Assembly (NCBI GenBank): GCA_030615235.1
Contig: JAUWZR010000039.1
Location: 1-13,930 of the forward strand
Length of the DNA: 13,930 nucleotides
DNA from: Promethearchaeota archaeon
GTDB lineage: Archaea; Asgardarchaeota; Lokiarchaeia; Sigyniarchaeales; SOKP01
Reading direction: 5' to 3'
In this document: piece after piece, positions 1-6,439 of the stretch
Numbering within the stretch: the stretch's first letter is position 1
Layout of the letters: every line of letters starts with the position of its first letter
Translations under genes and position numbers: made by a program
Notes under the pieces: model-generated
What the model saw: only the letters and a program-made list of their open reading frames with translations
Databases searched by the model: none
What the model was told of the DNA's origin: nothing

Positions 1-737
1 AATGAGGATGTTGAGTGTTGCTCGCTAATAAAACGTAGATTTGTTCCTCCAACCATATCCAATAAGAGCATGGCATCAAATGTTTCATGAGAAGAATTAT
101 AGAAATCCTCGATGTCTTGTACAAACCTACCAGAGCCTTCATACCAATCCCAACCTGGAATTCCCGGACCATAGTCGTAACCTTGATCTTCTGCATCGAA
201 AAACAAAAACCAAATTTGAACAGACAAGTTATTCACTCGACTATACAATACATCAGCAAGCTCTATTAAAACCGCGCTTCCACTAGCTCCATCGTTCGCT
301 CCAGGCACAGGTAAATCCGGATTTGTTGAGTCTTTTGTGGCCTTAGCCCTAGAATCATAATGAGCGCCTAAAATCACGATATTTGAAAAGTTTTCGTTAA
401 TTTTAAACAAGACATTTTGACATTTTACCGAATGAATCGTAAAATTATGAAGCACGAAATTAATCGCAGGATCGATTTGTTGAAATTTAGTTATAAAATA
501 TTTTGCGCAATCTTCTCTCCCTTGGGTACCAGGTATTCTATAATGGGTTATATTGATGTTTATTTGGTCAGCTACATAAGTGTATGCAGTATCGCCATAG
601 AAGTGTAATTCAATATCAATGTTTGTGAACTCATTATCATTGAATAAAAGGAAAATTGGAATAATGATAGGAATAACTACTATTAACATAATAAAAGCGA
701 TTATAATTAGTTTGTAAGTTCTTTTTATGAAAACCAC
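1..737 (-). CDS. Membrane-anchored M28-family metallopeptidase / glutaminyl-peptide cyclotransferase-like protein (3' end outside window)
   Basis: Reading the minus strand from a GTG at 737 gives 245 residues before the window edge, with no stop. Residues 5-9 are basic (KRTYK), followed by one hydrophobic segment at about 10-32. This suggests a signal anchor with the enzyme outside the cell. The domain begins with a RIPGTQGRE motif (67-75), as in M28/QC proteins. Expected zinc ligands and catalytic residues follow: His126 in GAHYDS, Asp149 in PGANDGASG, Glu183-Asp184 in FFDAED and Asp227 in LLLDMVGG. The last histidine ligand lies beyond the edge. Family members are zinc aminopeptidases or cyclise N-terminal glutamine; the sequence does not decide which. 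The GTG is preferred because the in-frame ATG at 689 lies inside the membrane segment. TTG at 740 is also possible. No clear ribosome binding site is visible. Confidence 0.8.
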   Translation of the reverse strand, partial: MVFIKRTYKLIIIAFIMLIVVIPIIIPIFLLFNDNEFTNIDIELHFYGDTAYTYVADQININITHYRIPGTQGREDCAKYFITKFQQIDPAINFVLHNFTIHSVKCQNVLFKINENFSNIVILGAHYDSRAKATKDSTNPDLPVPGANDGASGSAVLIELADVLYSRVNNLSVQIWFLFFDAEDQGYDYGPGIPGWDWYEGSGRFVQDIEDFYNSSHETFDAMLLLDMVGGTNLRFISEQHSTSS

Positions 738-775
738 CAATATTATATTACTTAAGATTACTAAATATTATCTTA

Positions 776-800
776 CAAAATTAAAATAAAAAATAAATAA
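776..800 (-). terminator. T-rich putative terminator after the thiolase-DUF35 pair
   Basis: Just after the DUF35 stop, the minus strand reads as repeated T-runs (TTATTTATTTTTTATTTTAA and following). Archaeal RNA polymerase terminates at such oligo-T stretches without needing a hairpin. The tract sits between the DUF35 gene and the downstream same-strand peptidase, which suggests separate transcription units. The call rests on composition only, in AT-rich DNA. Confidence 0.35.
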
Positions 801-807
801 TTTGTGT

Positions 808-1230
808 TTAGGCGGGTTCAAAACCTAAATCTGTTTTGGTTTCACCTTTAAGTTCATTTTCTAAGAATTTAACTTTTAAGGGCATGCCGATTTTAATAGT
901 ATCAGGTTTGCTTGCATCTACACCAACTAATTGAGCTGAGACCATTGGACCCTCTTCTAGTTTTATTACTGAAAAACAATAGGGCCTATTTCTATCATAT
1001 CCTAGTTCTATAAAGTAAGGAGTACCAACTGTAATAGATGTAAATGCCGCAAGTTCGCCTTTTCCAGATAATGGTACCCATTCCATATTAAGTGAATTAC
1101 ATGCTATGCATAATTTTCTAACGGGAACATACATTTTACCGCAATCTTTGCATTTTGAGCCCATAAGTTTCTTATTTTGAATAAATTCTAAATAGTTTTG
1201 AATTGTAAATTCTTTTTCTGTTTCAGTCAT
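808..1230 (-). CDS. DUF35 / OB-fold zinc-ribbon acyl-CoA-associated protein, thiolase partner
   Basis: A 140-residue protein of usual length for the family. An N-terminal helix (about 7-22) leads into a rubredoxin-like zinc ribbon with Cys27, Cys30, Cys41 and Cys44 (CKDC...CIAC). An OB-fold follows (about 50-130), containing the GKGELAAFT strand typical of DUF35. In archaea these proteins form complexes with thiolases and, in the mevalonate pathway, channel acetoacetyl-CoA to HMG-CoA synthase. Here the gene starts 14 nt after the thiolase stop. A good ribosome binding site (AAGGTGAT) overlaps that junction, so the two are very probably co-transcribed and translationally coupled. No HMG-CoA synthase is visible nearby, so mevalonate synthesis is only one possible role. 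Another acyl-CoA pathway is equally possible. Confidence 0.88.
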   Translation of the reverse strand: MTETEKEFTIQNYLEFIQNKKLMGSKCKDCGKMYVPVRKLCIACNSLNMEWVPLSGKGELAAFTSITVGTPYFIELGYDRNRPYCFSVIKLEEGPMVSAQLVGVDASKPDTIKIGMPLKVKFLENELKGETKTDLGFEPA

Positions 1231-1244
1231 TTTTTTTAATCACC

Positions 1245-2504
1245 TTATTTTTCATAGATAGTGACTACACAAGTAGCACCACTACCTCCTAAGTTATGTG
1301 TTAATGCCCGTTCGACTTCAAATTTTACTTGCCTATTTCGTTCTGCTCTTCCTCTCATTTGTTTAAAGATTTCTACAGCTTGGGCAGCTCCAGTAGCACC
1401 AACAGGATGACCTTTTGATTTTAATCCCCCAGAAGTATTTATGGGTCTTGCTCCATCTCGTTTAGTTTCTCCCTCTTTCACAGCCTGAGCGGCTTTTCCC
1501 TTCTCATAAAATCCTAAATCTTCTAAAGCGACAAGTTCTGCGATAGTAAAACAATCGTGAAGTTCGGCTATTTGGATATCTTTTGGTCCATATCCAGACA
1601 TTTCGTATGCTTGCCTTGCTGCTTCTCTAGTGGCTATGAAACCAGTTAAATCATCTCTATCATGAATGGATAACGCAGCGCTTCCTTGCCCTGTTCCAGC
1701 AATCCAAATTGGAGTATCTGTATAGTTTTTAGCAACTTCTTCGGCAGCTATAAAGACGCATGCAGCTCCATCTGTGACTAAACTACAATCAAAAAGTCTT
1801 AAAGGATAAGCAATCATTGGATTTGAAGCACTTTTAAGATAATCAAATTCATCTTTCCAATCAGGAAGTTCTTTTCCTTGTTCTTCTAATTTCTTTAATT
1901 TGCGTTGCATCATTTGAGCGATAGATCTTTGCATTTGAGCAAATGGATTCTCAACTCCGTTTTCATGATTCTTAATTCCTATTCTCATTAAATCTTCTGA
2001 AGTTGTTCCATATTTGTGAAAATGAGCTGTAGCAACAGTAGCATATAACCCTGGAAATGTTGCCCCAGCAGGGTATTCAAAAAGAGCATCACTTGCCGTA
2101 GCTAATGCGTCTGTTACTAAACTTGTTGGAAGTTCATTCATACATTCAACTCCTGCGACAGCGATAACATCATGAATACCAGAAGCAACTGCAATAATTG
2201 CCTGTCTTAAAGCAATTCCAGAGCTAGCACATGCTCCTTCAAATCTAGATGCAGGTTTGGGTGTTAGTCCCACCAGGTTTGCCATCTGAGGACCTAGATG
2301 ACCCTGATGATTAAATAAATCTGAAGAATAATTTCCAACATAACATGCATCTACATCTTTTGGTTCTATACCATTGTCAACTGATTTAACAGCATCGATC
2401 CATGCATCTACCCAGAGATCAGGATTCCGTTTGAGGGGGTATAGGCGTCCAAACTGCGACATCCCCGCCCCTACGATAGCAACTCGTTTTGATAACTTTC
2501 CCAT
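1245..2504 (-). CDS. Thiolase-family protein (acetyl-CoA C-acyltransferase, SCP2/archaeal type)
   Basis: A full-length thiolase of 419 residues. The nucleophilic cysteine is Cys92 in EGACASSG. The HDCFT motif (about 317-321) replaces the NEAFA of classical thiolases, as in SCP2-type and archaeal enzymes. GGLKSKGHPVGATG carries the active-site His, and HNLGGSGATC near the C-terminus (about 405-414) carries the second catalytic cysteine. The reaction is reversible Claisen condensation or cleavage of acyl-CoA thioesters. The substrate chain length cannot be read from sequence. An AAAGGT ribosome binding site lies a few bases before the ATG at 2504. The partner DUF35 gene follows 14 nt downstream, and a MaoC-like hydratase is divergent upstream. 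All catalytic residues are present, so it should be active. Confidence 0.9.
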   Translation of the reverse strand: MGKLSKRVAIVGAGMSQFGRLYPLKRNPDLWVDAWIDAVKSVDNGIEPKDVDACYVGNYSSDLFNHQGHLGPQMANLVGLTPKPASRFEGACASSGIALRQAIIAVASGIHDVIAVAGVECMNELPTSLVTDALATASDALFEYPAGATFPGLYATVATAHFHKYGTTSEDLMRIGIKNHENGVENPFAQMQRSIAQMMQRKLKKLEEQGKELPDWKDEFDYLKSASNPMIAYPLRLFDCSLVTDGAACVFIAAEEVAKNYTDTPIWIAGTGQGSAALSIHDRDDLTGFIATREAARQAYEMSGYGPKDIQIAELHDCFTIAELVALEDLGFYEKGKAAQAVKEGETKRDGARPINTSGGLKSKGHPVGATGAAQAVEIFKQMRGRAERNRQVKFEVERALTHNLGGSGATCVVTIYEK

Positions 2505-2782
2505 TTTTTCTACCTTTAATTAATTATTATTTATTATTTTAAAAACTATTAAATTGAATTTTCGAATTATTTTATTTCTTATTCTTTCTCTTTCATATAA
2601 CTAAATTTCTATAATGTTTTGTATCTCAAGTATGTCTTGGTTTATGTTTTAGTTGTTTCAATTACTTATTAGTGATAAAAATGGATGCTCTAAAATACCC
2701 AAAATGGATCGCTATTCACTTTTATTCAATACCAGTATTTTATGCATCAATATTTTTATCCATCTATTCATTATTGGTAATT
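2505..2782. promoter_or_regulatory. Divergent intergenic region between thiolase and MaoC-like genes
   Basis: This 278-nt AT-rich stretch separates two divergently transcribed acyl-CoA genes and must hold promoters for both. An AAAGGT ribosome binding site for the thiolase is visible at its left end. Several TATA-like stretches occur, but base composition makes any single one unconvincing. The right part is open in the MaoC frame (see the start choice there). I see no repeat or RNA gene in it. Confidence 0.4.
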
Positions 2783-3217
2783 ATGTCCTTAGAACCCGTA
2801 AAATTTGATGATTATAAGGTTGGAGACTCTGCAAAATTCACGAAAACTATAACAGAAGAAGATGTAATGAAATTTGCTGAAGTTTCTGGAGATTATAACC
2901 CAATTCATGTGAATCCAGAGTATGCTAAGACTCAAATGTTTGGAAAACAAGTAGCTCACGGAGTTATCAGTGTGGGTCTAATATCAGCATCTTTAGGTGT
3001 GAAATTATTCGGACCTGGCATACTTTACGGCGAACAAAGCGTAAGGTTTATTAAACCCGTTTTTTTTGGAGATGTTCTAACGGCTGTCGCAACAGTTAAA
3101 GAGAAGTTCACCAAGAAGGATGGTAAATTAAAATTTATAAGATGCAATACTAAGGTTTATAATCAAAACGAAGAACTTGTCACCGACGGTGAAGCTGTAG
3201 TTTTAATATTGAATTAA
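2783..3217 (+). CDS. MaoC-like (R)-specific enoyl-CoA hydratase / hot-dog dehydratase
   Basis: A 144-residue single hot-dog domain, the usual length for the short R-hydratase (PhaJ-like) family. The hydratase signature is FAEVSGDYNPIH, with catalytic Asp37 and His42. It is followed by the AHGVIS helix and a conserved C-terminal strand region (RFIKPVFFGD). The expected reaction is reversible hydration of trans-2-enoyl-CoA to (R)-3-hydroxyacyl-CoA. The frame is open upstream to a GTG at 2672, which would add 37 hydrophobic residues. The ATG at 2783 is chosen because the family normally begins a few residues before the KVGD strand. Neither start has a convincing ribosome binding site. The gene diverges from the thiolase-DUF35 pair, so an acyl-CoA pathway role is likely. 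Confidence 0.85.
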   Translation: MSLEPVKFDDYKVGDSAKFTKTITEEDVMKFAEVSGDYNPIHVNPEYAKTQMFGKQVAHGVISVGLISASLGVKLFGPGILYGEQSVRFIKPVFFGDVLTAVATVKEKFTKKDGKLKFIRCNTKVYNQNEELVTDGEAVVLILN

Positions 3218-3242
3218 ATATGAAATTTACTTTCTTCTAAAT

Positions 3243-3596
3243 TTATCTTCTTTTTTTTTTCATATTTTTGAGGGTTTGTAAAGCGTTGGTATATTTTTCA
3301 CTCTCTTTCGACCATTCTACTAATTTATTACATGGAAATTCGTTACATTCAAAACAAAAATCTAACTTTTTATTCTCTATGCAGCATTCTCGAATCCAAC
3401 ATTCTTCAGTCCAACATTCTGATCGATCTCCTCTGCAAGTACTACAATGAAAATCAGAAGCTTTTACATCGTCCCACATACCATAAAAATGTGTAACTAA
3501 TTTTTCAGCTATTTCAATATTTTTAGGAGCTTTATAAATCTCACATTCACCACAGTTTAAACCACATACACTTATTAAATTAGTTTCTTTCTTCAT
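3243..3596 (-). CDS. DUF3795 cysteine-rich domain protein
   Basis: A 117-residue protein carrying the DUF3795 pattern. CGLNCGEC near the N-terminus is followed by YKAPKN, a central CSTCRG and a C-terminal CFECNEFPC. In all there are twelve cysteines (11, 15, 18, 51, 54, 61, 66, 71, 72, 81, 84, 89). The spacing suggests zinc or iron-sulfur binding, but the family function is unknown. The C-terminus is basic (KKKRR). An ATG at 3725 would add 43 residues and overlap the upstream gene by 44 nt. The ATG at 3596 is preferred because the family motif starts about 10 residues after it and the extra residues look unrelated. It is the last gene of a minus-strand run. Confidence 0.75.
   Translation of the reverse strand: MKKETNLISVCGLNCGECEIYKAPKNIEIAEKLVTHFYGMWDDVKASDFHCSTCRGDRSECWTEECWIRECCIENKKLDFCFECNEFPCNKLVEWSKESEKYTNALQTLKNMKKKRR
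3251..3260 (+). terminator. T10 tract, putative terminator for the MaoC-like gene
   Basis: Ten consecutive T residues occur 33 nt after the MaoC-like stop on the plus strand, preceded by other pyrimidine-rich sequence. Such tracts terminate archaeal transcription. The same bases encode the lysine-rich C-terminus of the convergent DUF3795 gene, so the tract may simply reflect AAA codons. Confidence 0.35.
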
Positions 3597-3681
3597 CGCT
3601 TTAGGGTGAATAGTTTTATTTATTCTATGTTTTAAATTAGAAGATAATAAGTTTGTATTTAAAATTATACGAAAACTCTTT

Positions 3682-4854
3682 TTAATTTCGACGCCAGTAT
3701 GACTGAATTTTGGCATCAAATTCATGTAAAATATCTATTTTAGCAGTCCAATAATATGAAGCTAACCATAATTTTCCAGGAAATGGTTGCCAACCTTTGG
3801 TTGGTTGAATATTAAACTCAATGGTATCTCCATTACGAGTTAAATAATATTCCCCTGCAAAAACACCCTTTTTTTCGTCAATTATGCAAGAAAATCTACC
3901 GATTATTTTCAAATTACTTTTTAGCGTTAATAAATTTGGAATTGCTGGAGAAAATTCGAAAGTAACTTTATGGTCTTCTTCGTCTTTCCCAGAGATTTTT
4001 CTTATCTCGTAGTAATCAGAGTTCTTTAAAAGGTCAAAAGTTATATTTTCATCTGATATATTTAGGGTTGGTAGATTTAAAATTATAGGTTTTATGTTAC
4101 CACTAAAATTATTATTCCAATTACAGATTACTGGTTCTAAAGAATAGTGAGCCGAATAAAAACTCATTCTATTCATTCGAACAGGCATTTCTGTCGCGTC
4201 TCTTAGAAAACCATGAATTCTGACAAAAATTTCTGTGTTTCTTTTGATTACCATACCGAACTTGTTGAGGAAAACGATGGGGAAGTACTCAGGTTTCTTA
4301 CTTACTGCACCAATTGGAGCTAGAATCGAAACCAATTCTCTTCCAGGAGTATTTTCTTTAATTTTAAATTCAATTTCTTTTTCTAACTTATCTTTTAAAA
4401 ATAGGTAAGCATCCAAGCCCATCTCATCAAATCGGAATTTATATTCAATATCTTCAAGTTGATTGAACGAGACATTTGTAAACAAATCCGTGACCATCTT
4501 TTTTCTATTTTTTATAACAATCTCATTAGTATAATAAATATCCTTCATGTTATCCTTTCGATATATGATAACAAGCGGGTATTCTTTACCTATTTTGTGG
4601 AAAATTTGGAGCTCTATACTGTAGTAAACAGGATCCTGCTTAAAATTAACGACAAGTAAACGATCCATAGGATCAAAAATCATTTTAAAAGGTGATAAAA
4701 TCATGTTTCTAGGTGGGTGGTCATAAATTTTGAGCGAATTTTCGCGTTTACCAAGATATTTGTGGTGATCTATAAAAATATTTTTTAATTTAACATTAGA
4801 GAATTTTAAGATAAATGAAGATATAAAATTCTTAATTCCCATATCTAAGCTCAC
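3682..4854 (-). CDS. Unrecognised 390-residue protein, probably cytosolic and beta-rich
   Basis: I do not recognise a family. The protein has no signal peptide, no clear membrane segment and only three cysteines or fewer. It alternates charged and hydrophobic residues in a way that suggests beta-strands. Features include an HPP near residue 46, a long charged segment at about 95-175 and a tryptophan-rich C-terminus (GWQPFPGKLWLASYYW, then YWRRN at the end). The overall look recalls beta-barrel lipid- or ligand-binding proteins, but that is only an impression. The GTG at 4854 is preceded by GAGGT and lies 9 nt after the adenosyltransferase stop, so co-transcription is likely. The ATG at 4842 is the alternative start. 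It may be restricted to a lineage. Confidence 0.6.
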   Translation of the reverse strand: MSLDMGIKNFISSFILKFSNVKLKNIFIDHHKYLGKRENSLKIYDHPPRNMILSPFKMIFDPMDRLLVVNFKQDPVYYSIELQIFHKIGKEYPLVIIYRKDNMKDIYYTNEIVIKNRKKMVTDLFTNVSFNQLEDIEYKFRFDEMGLDAYLFLKDKLEKEIEFKIKENTPGRELVSILAPIGAVSKKPEYFPIVFLNKFGMVIKRNTEIFVRIHGFLRDATEMPVRMNRMSFYSAHYSLEPVICNWNNNFSGNIKPIILNLPTLNISDENITFDLLKNSDYYEIRKISGKDEEDHKVTFEFSPAIPNLLTLKSNLKIIGRFSCIIDEKKGVFAGEYYLTRNGDTIEFNIQPTKGWQPFPGKLWLASYYWTAKIDILHEFDAKIQSYWRRN

Positions 4855-4863
4855 TATACCTCG

Positions 4864-5409
4864 TTAATGTTCTATACCTATTCGAGCTTTAATACCTTTT
4901 GAGGAGTAGTAATGTTTGATCATTCTCATCTCAGTGAGCAAATCTGCTCTTTCCTTGATTTTTGGATGCATCTTTGGACCTCCAGTTATGATTAATTCTA
5001 CATGGGCTGGTTTATTGTCAATTAATTTTAATACATCATCGATTTTTACAATTCCATACTCAACAGCTACCCCAATTTCATCAAGAATTACTATGTCATA
5101 TTCGTCGTTCATAATTATTTTCTCTGCAAACTTCATACCTTTCCTTCCTTCTTCGAAATCAATATCTCCTGGAGTTGCTATCAAATCTGGCGTGCCAAAC
5201 TGTTTCAGTTCGAAGTTAGGAGTTTTCTCTATAGCTTTAACTTCTCCATATTGAGGATATCCTTTCATGAATTGAATCATATATACCTTAAATCCATGTC
5301 CTGTAGCCCGAAAACCCTGTCCAATTGCAGCAGTAGTTTTTCCCTTACCTCTTCCAAAGTAGCATTGCACTAATCCAACTTTTAGTCTTTTTCGTGTAAT
5401 ATAAACCAC
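4864..5409 (-). CDS. cobO: Cob(I)alamin adenosyltransferase, CobA/BtuR/CobO family
   Basis: A 181-residue P-loop protein, close to the family's usual length. It adenosylates cob(I)alamin or cobinamide with ATP to give the coenzyme B12 form. The modified Walker A motif is GRGKGKTT (19-26). The Walker B-like ILDEIG is at 108-113. The C-terminal family pattern is visible as ADLLTEMRMIKHYY and GIKARIGIEH. The usual TGR motif after the Walker B strand reads ITGG here (141-144), so the common Arg is replaced by Gly. The start is GTG at 5409; there is no nearby upstream in-frame ATG. The gene lies 33 nt after the IolO-like gene and 9 nt before the unrecognised protein. I see no other B12-dependent or B12-biosynthetic gene in the window. 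Confidence 0.9.
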   Translation of the reverse strand: MVYITRKRLKVGLVQCYFGRGKGKTTAAIGQGFRATGHGFKVYMIQFMKGYPQYGEVKAIEKTPNFELKQFGTPDLIATPGDIDFEEGRKGMKFAEKIIMNDEYDIVILDEIGVAVEYGIVKIDDVLKLIDNKPAHVELIITGGPKMHPKIKERADLLTEMRMIKHYYSSKGIKARIGIEH

Positions 5410-5442
5410 ATCATTAATTAATTTTTCAATTAAATTTTAAGA

Positions 5443-6255
5443 TTATAAAATTGTTCTTAAATATTTGGATGAATTCTTTGCTATTAATTCAAATGAAGGT
5501 TTCATAATTGTTTCAACTGAAACAAATTCAGTATATCCCAAGTCTTTAAAAATAGTTAAAAAAGTTTTGAAATCAAAATGTCCTGAACCTGGTGCTCTAC
5601 GTGTTGTGTCTGCTATATGAATATGTCCCACATAATGCGCAATTTCTTTAAGATATCCCCATATATATGCAGGATCTTCTTCTAAGTATGTATGAAAAGA
5701 ATCAACTAACAACTTTAAATTATTGGAACCTATTTCTTCAATTAATTCTATTGACTGTGAAATTGTATTGTATGAATCAATTTCAAAACGATTAATAGGT
5801 TCAAATAATAGTTGGACATTATTATTTTCTGCTAACCAACAACATTCTTTAAGAGAAGAGACAATATTTAATCGTTCTTTTTGAGGACTGCTATCATATT
5901 TATAACGCCCTCTGATTAATCCTATTATGACCTTAGATTGAGTTTTTTGAGCAAATTCGATATATTTCTCCACCCTCTCAATCGCCTTTTTGCGTATAGA
6001 TTCTTGGGTATCACCAAAAGAGTATCCAAAACGAATATAAGTACTTCCAGTACCTAAAGCAGGAATCTCCATTTCATATGAATCTTTTATCTCTAAAATT
6101 TTCTTAATATCAATTTTTTCGGGTTCTAGAAGGCTTAACTCAATCCCATCGTAATTTAAGGATTTCAGAAATTGACACAAAGAAGAAAATTTCTTAATTA
6201 CATCTTTTAGATTACTCTTGGATTCATCTAGCCCTGAAACTATACTGAGCAACAT
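5443..6255 (-). CDS. iolO: IolO-like 5-keto-L-gluconate (sugar) epimerase, AP-endonuclease-2 TIM barrel
   Basis: A 270-residue xylose-isomerase-like TIM barrel of the D-tagatose 3-epimerase type. The metal site and catalytic residues are visible: Glu152 (FEPINRFE), Asp185 (LLVDSFH), His211/His213 (GHIHIAD) and Glu248 (VSVET). GSGHFDF follows the histidine motif, as in ketose epimerases. The ALGTG, IRKKAIERV and IIGLIRG stretches closely resemble my memory of Thermotoga maritima IolO. That enzyme converts 5-dehydro-L-gluconate to D-tagaturonate in inositol catabolism. The gene diverges from an IolM-like gene across 184 bp and sits beside UxaE, which uses D-tagaturonate, so context supports the call. 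A generic hydroxypyruvate isomerase or ketose 3-epimerase is the alternative. A TATA-like element lies upstream at 6311-6319. Confidence 0.75.
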   Translation of the reverse strand: MLLSIVSGLDESKSNLKDVIKKFSSLCQFLKSLNYDGIELSLLEPEKIDIKKILEIKDSYEMEIPALGTGSTYIRFGYSFGDTQESIRKKAIERVEKYIEFAQKTQSKVIIGLIRGRYKYDSSPQKERLNIVSSLKECCWLAENNNVQLLFEPINRFEIDSYNTISQSIELIEEIGSNNLKLLVDSFHTYLEEDPAYIWGYLKEIAHYVGHIHIADTTRRAPGSGHFDFKTFLTIFKDLGYTEFVSVETIMKPSFELIAKNSSKYLRTIL

Positions 6256-6310
6256 AGTTTTAACTTATTATTAAGTATAATTCTAGAATTTAGTAGAAGG
6301 TAACTATTAA

Positions 6311-6319
6311 AAATATAAA
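6311..6319 (-). promoter_or_regulatory. iolO: TATA-box-like element for the IolO-like gene
   Basis: The minus strand reads TTTATATTT, 56 nt or so upstream of the ATG at 6255. With typical archaeal spacing, transcription would start near 6288 and give a leader of about 30 nt. Sequence resemblance only, in AT-rich DNA. Confidence 0.4.
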
Positions 6320-6347
6320 TAGATAATTAAATTTCTTAGTTTTTTTT

Positions 6348-6364
6348 AGTATTAGATTAATACT
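6348..6364. promoter_or_regulatory. Perfect 7+3+7 dyad, candidate operator
   Basis: AGTATTA-GAT-TAATACT is a perfect inverted repeat with 7-bp arms and a 3-bp centre. It lies in the divergent region between the IolO-like and IolM-like genes, about 76 nt before the latter's ATG. A dimeric repressor or activator could bind here. It shares the core GATTAA with the second dyad at 6397-6411. Confidence 0.4.
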
Positions 6365-6396
6365 TACTTAACTTCAGTAACCTTATTATGATCTCG

Positions 6397-6411
6397 TGAT
6401 TAATTTAATCA
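6397..6411. promoter_or_regulatory. Perfect 7+1+7 dyad, candidate operator near the iolM start
   Basis: TGATTAA-T-TTAATCA is a perfect inverted repeat ending 28 nt before the ATG at 6440. At that distance it would overlap or adjoin the core promoter of a short-leader or leaderless archaeal transcript. Binding there would be expected to repress. Its centre is 48 bp from that of the dyad at 6348-6364. Confidence 0.4.
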
Positions 6412-6439
6412 AAAACATAATAATAAGATTATAATAAAA

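Noticed and set aside
41..608. Plus-strand open frames opposite the M28 peptidase
   Set aside because: The minus-strand frame carries clear M28 motifs over the same bases; the plus frames show no family pattern and are antisense shadows.
4916..5254. Plus-strand 112-codon open frame opposite the adenosyltransferase gene
   Set aside because: The minus strand encodes intact CobA/BtuR motifs; the plus frame is low-complexity and unrecognisable.
5443..6255. Endonuclease IV (DNA repair) reading of the TIM-barrel gene
   Set aside because: It shares the AP-endonuclease-2 fold, but the single E-D-H-E metal site, GSGHFDF motif and pathway neighbours indicate a sugar epimerase.
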